DNA of 64,000 bases from Pseudocercospora fijiensis CIRAD86 (Eukaryota > Ascomycota > Dothideomycetes > Mycosphaerellales > Mycosphaerellaceae), in assembly GCF_000340215.1 (NCBI RefSeq), contig NW_006921536.1, positions 570,886-634,885 of the forward strand, in the 5' to 3' direction. The translations under genes and the position numbers were made by a program. The notes under the pieces are model-generated. The model saw only the letters and a list, made by a program, of their open reading frames with translations, was not told the origin of the DNA and did no database searches. Shown piece by piece: positions 11,173 through 22,496 of this stretch (position 1 is the first letter of the stretch; each line of letters opens with the position of its first letter).

Positions 11173-14100
11173 GTAACTACGGAAAGGTCTATATTATTAG
11201 GGATAGAATAAAGTTCCTTAGGTCGAGGAGGTCCTACTCGACCGATTTGTTAGCTAGTAAACCGGATAGCCTTAATAGAGACTGAAACTAGAGTAGGGTC
11301 GGGATTATTACTATCCCCTCGGCCTATCTCCTTAACTCCCTCTTCGTTAGTATTATCGATAGTATCTTAGTTCTCGTAGGTTACCGATTCGCCTTCTACT
11401 AACTCTTAGGTACCTAAAAATTTAGGAAGGAACTATAAGGAAGAGACGTCGATATAGTCTTCTCGTCCCTATTTCCTTCGGAGGGCAGCGAGGTCTTTTA
11501 TAAAAGTAGCATCGTTAGGGATTCGGCTCTAGAACAGGTTAGTAGGCAAACCGTATACTAGCAGCTCTCCTATAGACATATTAGACTTAAGGTCTAGGAA
11601 CTATAAAGCCTAGAAGAGAGCGTTTGCCTTTGTATCTAAGGAGTTAGCTAGGCTAGTACTATACTTTTTTATATACCTATTAAAGCGAAAGCTCTTTAGG
11701 TCGGATAACTTCCGTTTATAGGCAGGTAGGTTAGCTAGGCCTAGGGTACTACTAATATCGGTAGTAACATCCTCTATATCGACCTCTAGAGTCTCTAGGA
11801 CGACTAGGCTCTCTATAGGTAGGGTACTAGGTACGGTACTAGATCGGGTAGCACGGTCTATAGCTGTCTAGAGAGTCTTAGTTTTAGCGGTTAACTCTCG
11901 CTATTGCTTAGCCTTATCGGCCGCCTTGTTCTTTAGTACCCTAGTAGGGGCTGCCGCACTAGGGCGAGTAGGGTTCTAAGGGCTCTTGCCCTTGCTTTAG
12001 GACTAGGTCTAAGACCGTATAGCAGCGTAGACATCTATACTGTTCTTAGTAACCGCGTAAACATTAGTAACTACGTCCGGGTCCTAAGAAACAAAGTTAA
12101 CCTTAATAGGCTTAGTAGTACTATTACTACTCCGCTCCTTAACCTGCTTTGCCCTAACCTTCTAAGTTTTACGTTTAGTAATAGCGGCGAGGGTACTGTT
12201 CCTAGTGTCCTTAAACTCGATCTTGCCGCTATACTTCTTTTCTAGAAGGGTCTTTAGCTAGGGCAGCTTCGGGGCTCTCCGATCCTATTCGAAATCAATC
12301 TTATTACCGGTATCTATATAGTAGAATCGGCTATTTACTTATATAATAAGCTTCCTTTTAAGAAGCTCTTTCTAGATAGGGTAGGACAATTAGATATATT
12401 TGAACCCGCTATACATCTAGCACTTGCTATCTAAGTTAGAATAGATCTTCCGTATAGCGTAGACATCTACTAAAGAGGCTTTAGGGTAGTTAGGATCTAA
12501 AACCTAGTAGACTAGTAGTATATCGCCTAGTATAGTAGTATTAATAACCTCCCTAACTCGCTATAATGCTTTCGCATTTAGGTTTAGCTAGGCTAGGGAT
12601 TTAGCTAAGTCCGCGACGTCTTAAGAGTGCTTAGTAATAGTAGGAGTTACGGTCTTAGGACTACTTTGCGATTTAGGAAGGAACTTAGGTCCCTTGTTTC
12701 CTAAGGCTTCTTTCCTAACCTGCGCTAGGTTATTCCGGTCTTCGCTATAGATAAACTTCCTCGCATCGACTATACTATTAATATCGGCCTTAACACATAC
12801 TAGGACCTCTTTATATTTCCTAAAACTCTTAGGATCGGACTCGCTAAGCTTATAGCGACGGAAGATACGCTAAGCTATAGGCTACGGCAATCCCTAGAGG
12901 AGTAGCCTCGTTCTCTAAGAGTTTTCGAGGTTACTCTGTTCGATGCCGTCCGCTAACTCGACAAACTCGCGGACATACCCCTTTAGGTCGTTATCCTTAG
13001 TACGCCTTACTAAGTAGAGGGACTCGAGCTACGTACGACTACCTTTAATGCGACGGCTATCGCGCTCCCGATATTCCCTTATAAAGGCTACCTTAAAGGT
13101 CTCCTAGTTAGTATTAGACTTGTCGTCCTTTTCTAGGTAGCTAACTAGGGTTTTAAGAGTTCGGTAAAGCTTAGAGGAGGTAGTCCTCGTAAAGGACCGA
13201 ATCTTATACTAGTCGGATTCTCTATCGAGCTCGTAATTAACTAAGCCTTCCTTAAAGCGCTTAATATGTGCTATAGCGTTCCACCCTTTAAATAAGGGGT
13301 TTATAGTACTCCCTAGTTCTAGCGGGCGACGCTTGTTTTAACGGAGAAGTTTAGTTTACTTCTCTATTATCTTTATAATAACATTATAGAGCGCCTCTAG
13401 CGTAGAAGGCGTAGGAGGCTTACTTATATTAACTAGTCGCCGCCTAATTTCTTCGTTAATAGGATTAGGGGCGTTTTCGGATTCCGAAGATTCTACTAAT
13501 TCGTAATGTTCGCTTCCGTTAGAGCTTATTCGATTGTTATAAAATAATTGAAATAAAACGCTATAGGAAAGTCGCAATGAAATGCTATATAAACGTGTTT
13601 TTAGTATCTTTAGTTTGTTTAGTTTGTTATAATATTGCTATACGAGAGAATAGTATATTAGGCTGTTTCTCCTAGTATTACCCCCGGGGTAGTATTAGGA
13701 TTTAGCCTCCTAGGGGTCGCCTAACTACCTCTAGGAGCTAAGTTTAGTATTAGACGAAAGCTGCTCGGAGGGAGAGACTGCAATCTCTATTTACACCTAG
13801 ATCCTAGAAACTAGCTCGTATCTCCTTTAGCTAGGCGGGGGGGGCGGTAGCCTTCTTTTTCTAGTAGAAGGCTAAGCACTGTCTAAGCGAGGCTACGAAT
13901 CTAGGAACGCCCTACCTAATTAATAGGGGACTCCCCGGCTATCCGACCTATAAGCCGTATTTGCTATCAATTTAATAGTCTTAGCAAACTAAGCAAGGCC
14001 GATAGGTAATTAGTCTATCTCCTCCTTAGGCGGGGCTTATCTCGAGCAAGCGGTACTAAATAGGTCTTCGACCTAGAGCCGAGTCCTTAGAAGCTAGCTA

Positions 14101-14626
14101 TAGCTATAGACTAGGCCCTAAGCTGTAATAGTCCTAAGGGTTTGCAGCTTTTCGGGGTTAAAGCGATGCCCTTATTAAGAGGTTTCTCTACTTGTCGTAA
14201 TAGCCCCTTAAGATACTTCGGTATCGTCCGTATCGTAGGCTCTTATCGTGCCCTTGCTTCGGTTATAGCTATTCGTACCTAGAGACTACCTTTAATATAC
14301 CCGAACCTATTAGATATAAAGAGATAGCCCTACCTTCGGCTCTAATAAAGGACGGAAACTAATACTACCACTACTACTAGCAGTAATAGTATAGGCTACC
14401 GAGGGTAATATAACCTATAGTAATATAGGCAGCTATGTTTAGCATAATAGGATAATAAGACGGTTGCTTAGGCTAATAACTAGAGCCCTGCAATATAGGC
14501 ATTATAGAAGTGTAATATAAACAATATGCTATACGAGGTTAGTGCTCTATCTACAATGTAGAAGGAGGCCTCTTATATAGGCTTAAAACTTAGCCTAGGT
14601 GTATAGGGCCGGTTACTAGCTAATAC
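11173..14626 (-). repeat. Tandem 3.45-kb unit B (dead gag element, uninterrupted copy)
   Basis: This direct repeat of unit A lies immediately next to it in the same orientation. It supplies the unbroken version of the site where the chromovirus inserted in unit A (near 13,180). Minus-strand gag occupies roughly 11,250-13,577 and non-coding sequence 13,580-14,626. No flanking LTR pair could be delimited, so whether this is a tandem duplication or two recombined elements is open. Confidence 0.65.
11250..13577 (-). pseudogene. Decayed Gag-like polyprotein in unit B
   Basis: The frame opens with an ATG at 13577 and stays open for 73 codons, then continues in the same frame with TAG/TAA at former Gln/Trp codons. 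The first part resembles a retrotransposon Gag: charged, with a run like KGYVREFVELADGIE near 12,950-13,000. The later zinc knuckle (about 12,390-12,440) has lost its second Cys, its His and its last Cys to Tyr. The unit A copy keeps three of these four ligands, which confirms the family. No reverse transcriptase follows. The assignment as Gag rests on the knuckle and general layout. Confidence 0.6.
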
Positions 14627-14714
14627 TATATTACCTACGCGAGGGGGATAAAGCCCCTACTAAACACGAAGACATACTAGCGGATAGTAAAGAGCTATAG
14701 TCTGTAGAACGTAT
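14627..14714. repeat. RIP-mutated junction sequence
   Basis: This is a short junction between unit B and the chromodomain-bearing unit C. No gene is seen. Confidence 0.4.
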
Positions 14715-16253
14715 CCTAGATTATCGGACTAGGCGAGGCAAGAAAGAGTACCTCCTAAGATAGCAAGGCTATTTACCTAAATAGGACTCGTAGGAGGCCG
14801 AAGACTCGTTTAAGGATATAACTAAGTTGTTAGATAAGTATTAGACTAGTATAAAGAACAGGAAGAAGGCTAAGGGCCTATAATGTCGCCTAGGAATAAT
14901 ACTACCCCTAGGGTACTATTAGCTAACTAATTAGAGGCCGGCAAACTAGGACAATAAGACTATACTAGGCGCGCTACGATGCGTCTATTAGTTAATCGTA
15001 TGCTCTTTTAAGGACTCTACCTCTTTACTAACGCGCCCTATAGGTCCCCCTCTTGTTCCCTTATTCTATCGGGGCCTCGAGGCCTAGGCAATCGGCGAAG
15101 ACGGCGCGGCCGGCGCGGCTATATTAGTAACGGTATTACGGAGTGTATTATTAGTTAAAAAAGGAGATTAGAAGCGAGGTAAAGTTAGCGCTAAGACGAC
15201 TAGCGCCGCTATTGTTAACATTACTTGCTATTGTTACTATATCTGCTAAGACAACCTTACCTATACTACGAGCCTAAGGCACCTTTAATTAAAACTTTAA
15301 TTAAAACTTTAAGCCGCCTAAAAGATTAAGCCTATTAAGGGGTTAATCAAACTTTAAGGCTAAGTTAAAGCTTTAAGCCGCTTAAAAGATTAAGTAGACT
15401 AATAGACTAACTAACTAAGGGCAAAAACTATAGAGCTAAGCTAGCCGAGGTCGATCTTACGGATAATAGGTTACTCTTCGATCTATCTAACCCTTTAAGC
15501 GAGGCGAACCTCTACTACTGCACATATAATAGCCTTTACCTATAGAAACTAGACGAGCTATGTTTTTTTGAAAAGATAAGATAAGATTGACACTTAAAGG
15601 CTACTAAACCTAGCTAATTAGGGCTAGCGAAACTACGAATAATAAGAACAATAACCCTCGGAAACGGATAAACCCTCGGAAGCGGACATTGCTAGGTCTT
15701 TTAAGAGTAGACGCAAAGAACTCGATACAACATTACTTAGAACGGAGGCAGTGCTATAATACCTCGTATGTCTACCTATTATAGTAGGGAAGACGCGCTC
15801 GTATTATAATTAGTCGAAGGCCTTTAATTCTTGTAAACACACATCACTTTATAGTTTATTATATATAGAGATAGCGTAGTTAGAGTTGTATATTGTGTTA
15901 TTGGAGGTAAGGTTTAATATAGTTATATAATTAGGTAGTTAAGTGTTCAATTTAGCGCGGGCTAAGTAGCTTATTAGACCTGCTAAGTTAGTAGTAGTAG
16001 AGGTTAAGACTAGGATAAAGACCGGCTACGAGGGCGCGGCCTTTAGAAGGGAAGCGTATATTAGGGCCAAAGAGGCTATACGTAATTGGTATGTAACTAG
16101 GCCGAGTGAAGCTAGGGTCTTAATGCCTTAGGTAGGGCTTGGCGCTTAGCGTTAGGCTAACTCTCCTACCTTCCTCCCTCTCCTCCTAGCTCCTTATCGA
16201 ATACTGCTTATACCTACTACTGCCCTATCTACCTGCTAACATACCCTTCTTAC
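14715..16253 (+). repeat. Chromovirus 3'-end unit C (chromodomain plus probable LTR), RIP-mutated
   Basis: The plus strand at 14715-14883 reads as a chromodomain: VERILDYRTRRGKKEYLLR, then a former Trp (TAG), QGYLPK and further former-Trp stops, ending at TAA. This is the C-terminal end of a second chromovirus family in the opposite orientation to the one at 2987-9714. About 1.35 kb of non-coding sequence follows and is repeated in the next unit. It starts with a palindromic CCCCTAGGGG motif at 14890-14922. Confidence 0.65.
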
Positions 16254-16256
16254 AAG

Positions 16257-17880
16257 CACCTCCTAAGATAGCAAGGCTATCTACCTAAATAGGACTTGTA
16301 GGAAGCTAAAGGCTCCTTTAAGGACATAACAGAGTTATTAGATAAGTATTAGACTAGCGTAAAGAACAAGAAGAAGGCTAAAAGCTTATAATTTTACTAT
16401 TAAGGCCTAGGATAATACTACCCCCGGGGTGCTATTAGCTAACTAATTAGAGGCCGGCAAACTAGGACAATAAGACTATACTACTATAGTAAACGCGCAC
16501 CGAGTGTTAATAAGCGCGCTATAACGCGTTAACTATTCGCTGCTCTTTTAGGAAACTATCTCTCTACTAACGCGCCCTATAAGGCCCTTCTCCTAGTATT
16601 TAGGTCCCTCTCTTATTCCTTTATTCTATCGAGGCCTCGAGGCCTAGGCAATCGGCGAGGGCGGCGTCGCGCTTATAACGGCGCGGCCGGCGCGGCTATA
16701 TTAGTAACAGTGTTGCAGAGTGTATTACTACTTAAGAAAGGAAGGATATAGCTATATTAGTAATAGTATTACCGAGTTGTTATTAGTTAAAGAAGGAAAT
16801 TAGAAGAAGATAAAGTTAGCGCTAAGACGACTAGCGCCGCTATTATTAATATTACCTGCTATTGCCGCTATACTTACGAAGACAACCTTACCTATACTAC
16901 GACCTAAGGCTAGAAGCGCACTATACTAATTAAGTTAAAAGAATAGCTATATTAAAGGTTTAATCAAAACTTTAAGGCTAAGTTAAAACTTTAAGCCGCT
17001 TAAAAGATTAAGCGATTAATAGACTAACTAAGGGCAAAAACTATAGAGCTAAGCTAGCCGGGGTCGATCTTGCGGATAATAGGTTACTCCTCGATCTTTC
17101 CGACCCTTTAAGCGAGGCGAACCTTAACTATTGCACTTATAATAGCCTTTACCTATAGAAACTAGAAGAACTGAGTTTTTTTAAAAAGATATAATTAGTT
17201 AACACTTAAAGGCTGCTAAACCTAACTAATTTAGGCTAGTAAAACTACGATAGTAAATAATAGCCCTCGTAATAATAAGAATAATCCCTCGGAACGGACA
17301 ACCCTCGGAAGTAGACATTGCTAGGTCTTTTAAGAGTAGACGCAAAGAACTCGGTACGATATTACTTAGAACGGAGGCAGGGCTATAATACCTCGTACGT
17401 CTACCTATTATAGTAGGGAAGACGCGCTCGTATTATAATTAGTCGAAGGTCCTTAATTCTCGTAGTTATATATTACTTTATTATATACAAGGATAGCGCA
17501 GTTAGAGTTAGACATTGTATTGTATTAGAGGTAAGGTTTAATATAGTTATATAATCGGTAGTTGTGCGTTTAATTTAGCGCGGACTAAACGGCTTATTAG
17601 ACCTACTAAGTTAGTAGTAATATAGGTTAAGACTAGAACAAAGACCGGCTACGAGGGCGCGGCCTTTAGAAGGGAAGCGTATATTAGGACTAAAGAGGTT
17701 ATACGTAATTAGTATGTAACCGGGCTCGAGTAAAGCTAGGGTCTCGATACCTTAGGTAGGGCTTAGCGCTTAGCAGTAGGCTAACTAGCCTACCTTCCTC
17801 CTTCTCCTCCTAGTTCTCTATTAAATACTACCTATACCTACTACTACCCTATCTACCTGCTAATATAACCCTTCTTATAT
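16257..17880 (+). repeat. Chromovirus 3'-end unit D, direct repeat of unit C
   Basis: This unit starts inside the chromodomain frame (CTCCTAAGATAGCAAGGCTA at 16259) and repeats unit C through its non-coding tail. It carries small insertions, including a repeated segment with GGCGCGGCC near 16680. The arrangement of chromodomain tail plus LTR-like tail, twice in direct order, fits unequal recombination between LTR elements. All frames are closed by RIP-type stops. Confidence 0.6.
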
Positions 17881-20280
17881 ATTCTCGCTCGAAAATTTAT
17901 AAAAGCAATACTCTATACCCTACCCGCTTAACCTAAGCCCCTCGTAGGTACCTCCGATACCTTTCGAAAATCCCTTAGCGGACTTTATAGCTAAGGAAGA
18001 TTAGACGCTAAAACTTCGTACTAAGATACTCCTTGCTAATCGCCTTAAAGTACTACTACTCTATCTCCCTATCGATAGTTATATTCTAACCCTCGGCGGT
18101 TAGATCGACTAAGCGTCCCTTCGAGAAAGCCTCCTAAGCCGCCTAATAGTTAGCCTTTAGCTAGTTATTGTAATTCGACTAATCCTAGCTAGAGGGTTCG
18201 CAGTTAAGGAGATTGTCGTTCTTTAGACGAAGGCGGATACGGTTATAGCCTACCTATATCTTATCGGCGTAGTTGCGCTAATCCGCCTTACGGCGAAGGG
18301 TATCTTAATAAAGAGCGCTATAGTTATTAATACTTACCTTAGCGCGGCGACGGAGGTACTCGAGAAAATTAGCTATACGCTATATTATAGGAGGGATCTA
18401 TATAGCGGATTAGCGGGTGCCTCTAGGGCGCCTCGTAGGTAACACTTATAGGCTTATAACCCTAACCCTATATAGGTCTATATCGGCTATACTTTATATC
18501 TTCCTTAAATTCGTAGCTATCTAGTATAGAGAGCTACTTACCGATAGTTATTTTATTCGTACCGATATTCTAGCTCCTACGGACGTACTCGAGGTAGATA
18601 GCGCAGCTAGTACGAAGCTCTAGGCGAGGTTCGAGAACCGGACTTACTCTATAGAAGTTAAATAGGACGTCCTTAGAAGGGGTATTAGCCTCGCTATCGA
18701 TATAGAGGCAGCTATCGTTATAGTGCTCTAAGGGGCTACCGCGACCTAAGGTCTTCTAAGCGTATATAAACGAGTTGTCCGAAGTACTACGCGGTATACC
18801 GCTACCGCCTTAATTAATAGGAGTAAAGTTATAGCCGCTACTACTACCGGAACCTAAAGCTATAATAAAAGAGTCAGCGAGAGTTAGCTCTTATAACAAT
18901 AGCGGTAATAGTAGTACTTAAGAGGTATTAGCCTTAGTGTTTAAGGGACTAGAGGAAGTATATCGGAGCGGAGTAGTATCGAGCGGGCGATCTAATACTA
19001 GTTAGTATTAATAAAAAGAAGAAGAAGGTTGTTTAACGAAACGCGCGCTTTTAACTCTAGCGACCTATACTTACTTCGCGTATAGACGCTTCTAGTACCT
19101 TATAGGCACCTCGGCGGTAACTCTAATAGGTCGCGAGTAAAGCGTATATAACGCAAGTAACGCAAAGGGTCGGCGTAACAAATATACCCTTATTAATCGT
19201 TATCCCTAGTAAAAACTAAGCGTACCGACCTCGACTACTTCTACGCTTTAGCGTATAAGCACTCTTTATGTTTCCTAGGGAAACTATAGTGTTTAGTAGA
19301 TATCGAGGGCGAAATTAGGAGAAGGAGAAAGTAGAAGAAAAATACGCGATTATCTAATTCCTAGTAGTAAACAAACCCCGTATATAAAAGTTCCCTAAGT
19401 AAAGGAGCAAGTACCGCAAAGGCACCGTAACCCTACCTTAAAGGTAATAGGAATAAATAGTACGTTCTAAGGCTAAGCCTAATAAGCGTAACCGCCGAGC
19501 GGATACCTATATATACGGCAACGACTACGCCTTAGCGAATAACTCTTTAGTCGTTTAGCGCTTGCCGTCGATGCTAGAGGTTTCTACTAGAAGTAGGGTA
19601 AAGGTCTATATAGGACTACTCCCTAGCGCCCTACTTTTCTTAGGCGTAAGCCCTATATAGAGGCACCTTAGAGGTACCTCTATCCTACTATCGACGTTCT
19701 ATAGCAATATTTCTACTACTAGACCGCGTATCGCTATACTAACCTAGTAGCGGCGCGGGAAAGCGCAAGTAGTAGAGGAGGTAGCGACGCGGGAAAAACA
19801 TATAACCTAAGGATAGGCTATCGAGGGGGGGGGATACTATAAGGGAATACCCTTCTATACCGCCGAGACCCTTACTAGGTACCTATAAGGTACCCTAGAG
19901 GTACCTCGCCGGTAACCCCGAGTTACCTAACTCTTAGTACTATAGGATAAGGCGCCTATTCCTACCTCGAGAATCGCTCGTTCCTTAGGCGATATCGTTA
20001 AATACTAAGACTACTATTTACTCGTATTAATACTCCCTATATACTACTTCCTTATAGGAGTATATAAATTTCTAGAAACGGTCGAAATTTAAGCCTAGTA
20101 ACTAGTATTATAACTAATCGTATCGAAAGCAGTACTAACTATACTAAAGAATTCGCCTTCTAACTAAGTTCCTTACTAATTATAGAACTAAAGATTACTC
20201 CGAGGGCTGTATATAATATACCCGATTTAATACTCCTCTATTAAGTCTAATACTTCGGTTACGCGAATATCTACGTACTA
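17881..20280. repeat. RIP-mutated repeat DNA, unresolved
   Basis: The stretch has strong CA/TG depletion and many TAG/TAA codons in every frame. Long stretches on both strands contain only TAG/TAA stops, so the coding strand cannot be chosen by eye. No catalytic motif of reverse transcriptase, integrase or a DDE transposase was found. Confidence 0.5.
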
Positions 20281-21430
20281 GCGGCTATTAATTTCTAATG
20301 TCTAACGCTTCTAATACCTACGAGACAGTTCTATCGCTATCGTAGCCGTCGTTACTGTCTCCTATCGGCGTAAGAACGTTAGTAACGAGGTTATCGTCTA
20401 AATCTAAGCTAAAGTCGGTAACTTGCGACAACTGCGAAGGAACGAGAGGTACGTATCTAATACGGCTAATAAAAAGCGCTCTTAGCTCGTTAAATTAACG
20501 TACCGTAGACGCGTATATTAGCTTTATACGCTTCTTAGAGCGGTTATCGATATCGTCTATTCGGCGGATTAAATAGTAGTTATTCGTTAGCTTAGAATAG
20601 GCAGTTCTTAGCTAGTTTGCTAGTATAGTAATCGCCTCTCGAAATGGCTCTAATACTCGACTTAACGACCTCTCCTTATTTAGCTGCTTCTTACTATTAA
20701 TATATAGCCGACGGCGCGTCGAATACTATATTATAGTAGGAGGTATATTAGCAGCATTAGAAGGAGCCGGATTTAGTAATAAAGTCGAAGGTAATAGGGC
20801 TATAATAACTAGGCGCGGTAACGATAGACTTATAATAGCTACTAGATCCTAAAGCCGCTACGATATAATACGGAGTATATTATCTTAGACCTACTAAGCC
20901 GGAGTCTCGTAAGCACGTAACTCCTTAGTAGTAAGTAGCTTATTACAGAGCTTCTTATTGTTATATAATGTAGTGTCCTTAAAGCGATTAAGTATCTGTT
21001 TAAACTTAGAGTCGTTAATAACAATACTAGAGGTAGTAAGAAGGACTCTATACTTAAGAATACGCTTTGTAATCTACCTACGAATAAGGCTGTCTATGCC
21101 TCGGATAGTACGTTATCTAGCAGGTCGATTGTCGTTATACTACTTCTAATAGCGCTTTATTATATCTCTTATTCGTCCTTTTGTATAATAGCTAGAGTTA
21201 GCCTCGAAGTGCTTAATAATTAGTAAGGCGAAGTCGTTAGAAATCTTACTATCGCTATTAACTCGATTATAGTCGTATTCTATACTTTCTTCTATACCTT
21301 TAGTAGAAGACTAAGAGTCGCTTAAATCTAGTATAGGTTGTTAGACTATAACCTATTATTGTCGCTCCGAATGCCGCTAAAGGTAAGCCGTTAAGGAGGT
21401 GTCTATACCTCTAATAACGACTAGCCTAGG
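20281..21430 (-). pseudogene. Long decayed reading frame of unknown transposon protein
   Basis: One minus-strand frame can be followed for over 350 codons, broken only by TAG/TAA at places where Gln or Trp would fit, which is the RIP pattern. The product is hydrophilic, Gln/Ser/Lys-rich and probably helical in part (for example a segment LTTKELRAYETPA near 20,900). It resembles no family I recognise: no zinc knuckle, chromodomain, reverse transcriptase or DDE motif is visible. It may be an accessory protein of a fungal transposon. Ends are approximate. Confidence 0.4.
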
Positions 21431-22225
21431 TAGAGTTGAATTTAGTATCTAATTAGTAGCAATACTACTATCGCTGTCGCTATAGTTTAAATTAGTTAAC
21501 AAGCTCGCTATAGACATAGAGCGGCTATATAGTAGCTACTTAGCTAACTAGATTGTAGGTAATAGACTTCCGATTAAATACCGTAGCGCTAGTAAGAATA
21601 AGGAGACATCTATATAAAAAGGGTTACCTTAAAGAGCTACGTAGATAGGTATAGGCAGTGCCTACGGTAGATAGACTAGTATAGTAAATGCTAGTATTAA
21701 AGAGCCGGAGCTAAGGTCGATAATACGAGAGGGATAAGAGGGGGTATCTATAGTAGCTATAATCGAGAATAATAGTAGTTATACTAATAAACTAAGACTT
21801 ATACTACTTCCGTAGATACCTCTTATTCTATAGACGATATACTATAATTAATCCTTAATTAATCCTCGAATTTAGGTTCTATTTACTAGCCCCTATTACT
21901 AATTATACTAACGGCTATATACCTAGACCTTTATATATATAAGCTAGTACCCTCTCGTACTATCTCGAAGACCTAATAGCTACTTTCTACCTTACTATCG
22001 CCGGTTATAGTATATAGCTTATTCGGTAGTGCTAAGAAGCTAATTTAATAAGCTAAGCCGGATAGGGTTTAAGCCCCCTTCTACCTCCTTCTACTTCTAG
22101 TTAAGGTAGGATTACTACCTATACGAGTTGTAAATATAGCGTATTATATACTTTTAAACGACTCCGTTTAAAAGCACGGTCTAGGCCTACGAGTTAATAA
22201 CTCGTAGGGGTAGAAAACTAGCCTT
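21431..22225. repeat. RIP-mutated repeat DNA up to a sharp boundary
   Basis: TA-rich, CA/TG-poor sequence continues to about 22,225 and then changes abruptly to normal composition. No gene is seen. The change marks the edge of the repeat block. Confidence 0.5.
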
Positions 22226-22358
22226 CGAAGGATGCGGCAGTAACCCTCGTATCCACCTTGTTCGCCGACCTCGAGAGACCCCTGCAAATTGGTGGCTTCT
22301 GAAGGTCCCTAGTGTAGAGTGCTGCCGGATAAGATTCCGATCCAGCTACACGGGGTCG

Positions 22359-22430
22359 CGGGTAAAGCCGAACTGACACCTAAGGCCACACACGAGTGTT
22401 CGGGTAAAGCCGGACTGACACCTGAGGCCA
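22359..22430. repeat. Pair of 30-bp direct repeats upstream of MSW1
   Basis: CGGGTAAAGCCG(A/G)ACTG... occurs at 22359-22388 and 22401-22430 with two A/G differences, 12 bp apart. It lies in the 5' region of the tRNA synthetase gene. The function is unknown. Confidence 0.75.
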
Positions 22431-22496
22431 GCACAGCTCGCTTCCATTCCAGCTCACCACATCCATCACTCTTCATGCACACCACCATCAGACTGA

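Noticed and set aside
17881..20280. Possible long coding frames on either strand in the RIP block
   Set aside because: Both strands show similar stretches limited to RIP-type stops, so neither is supported.
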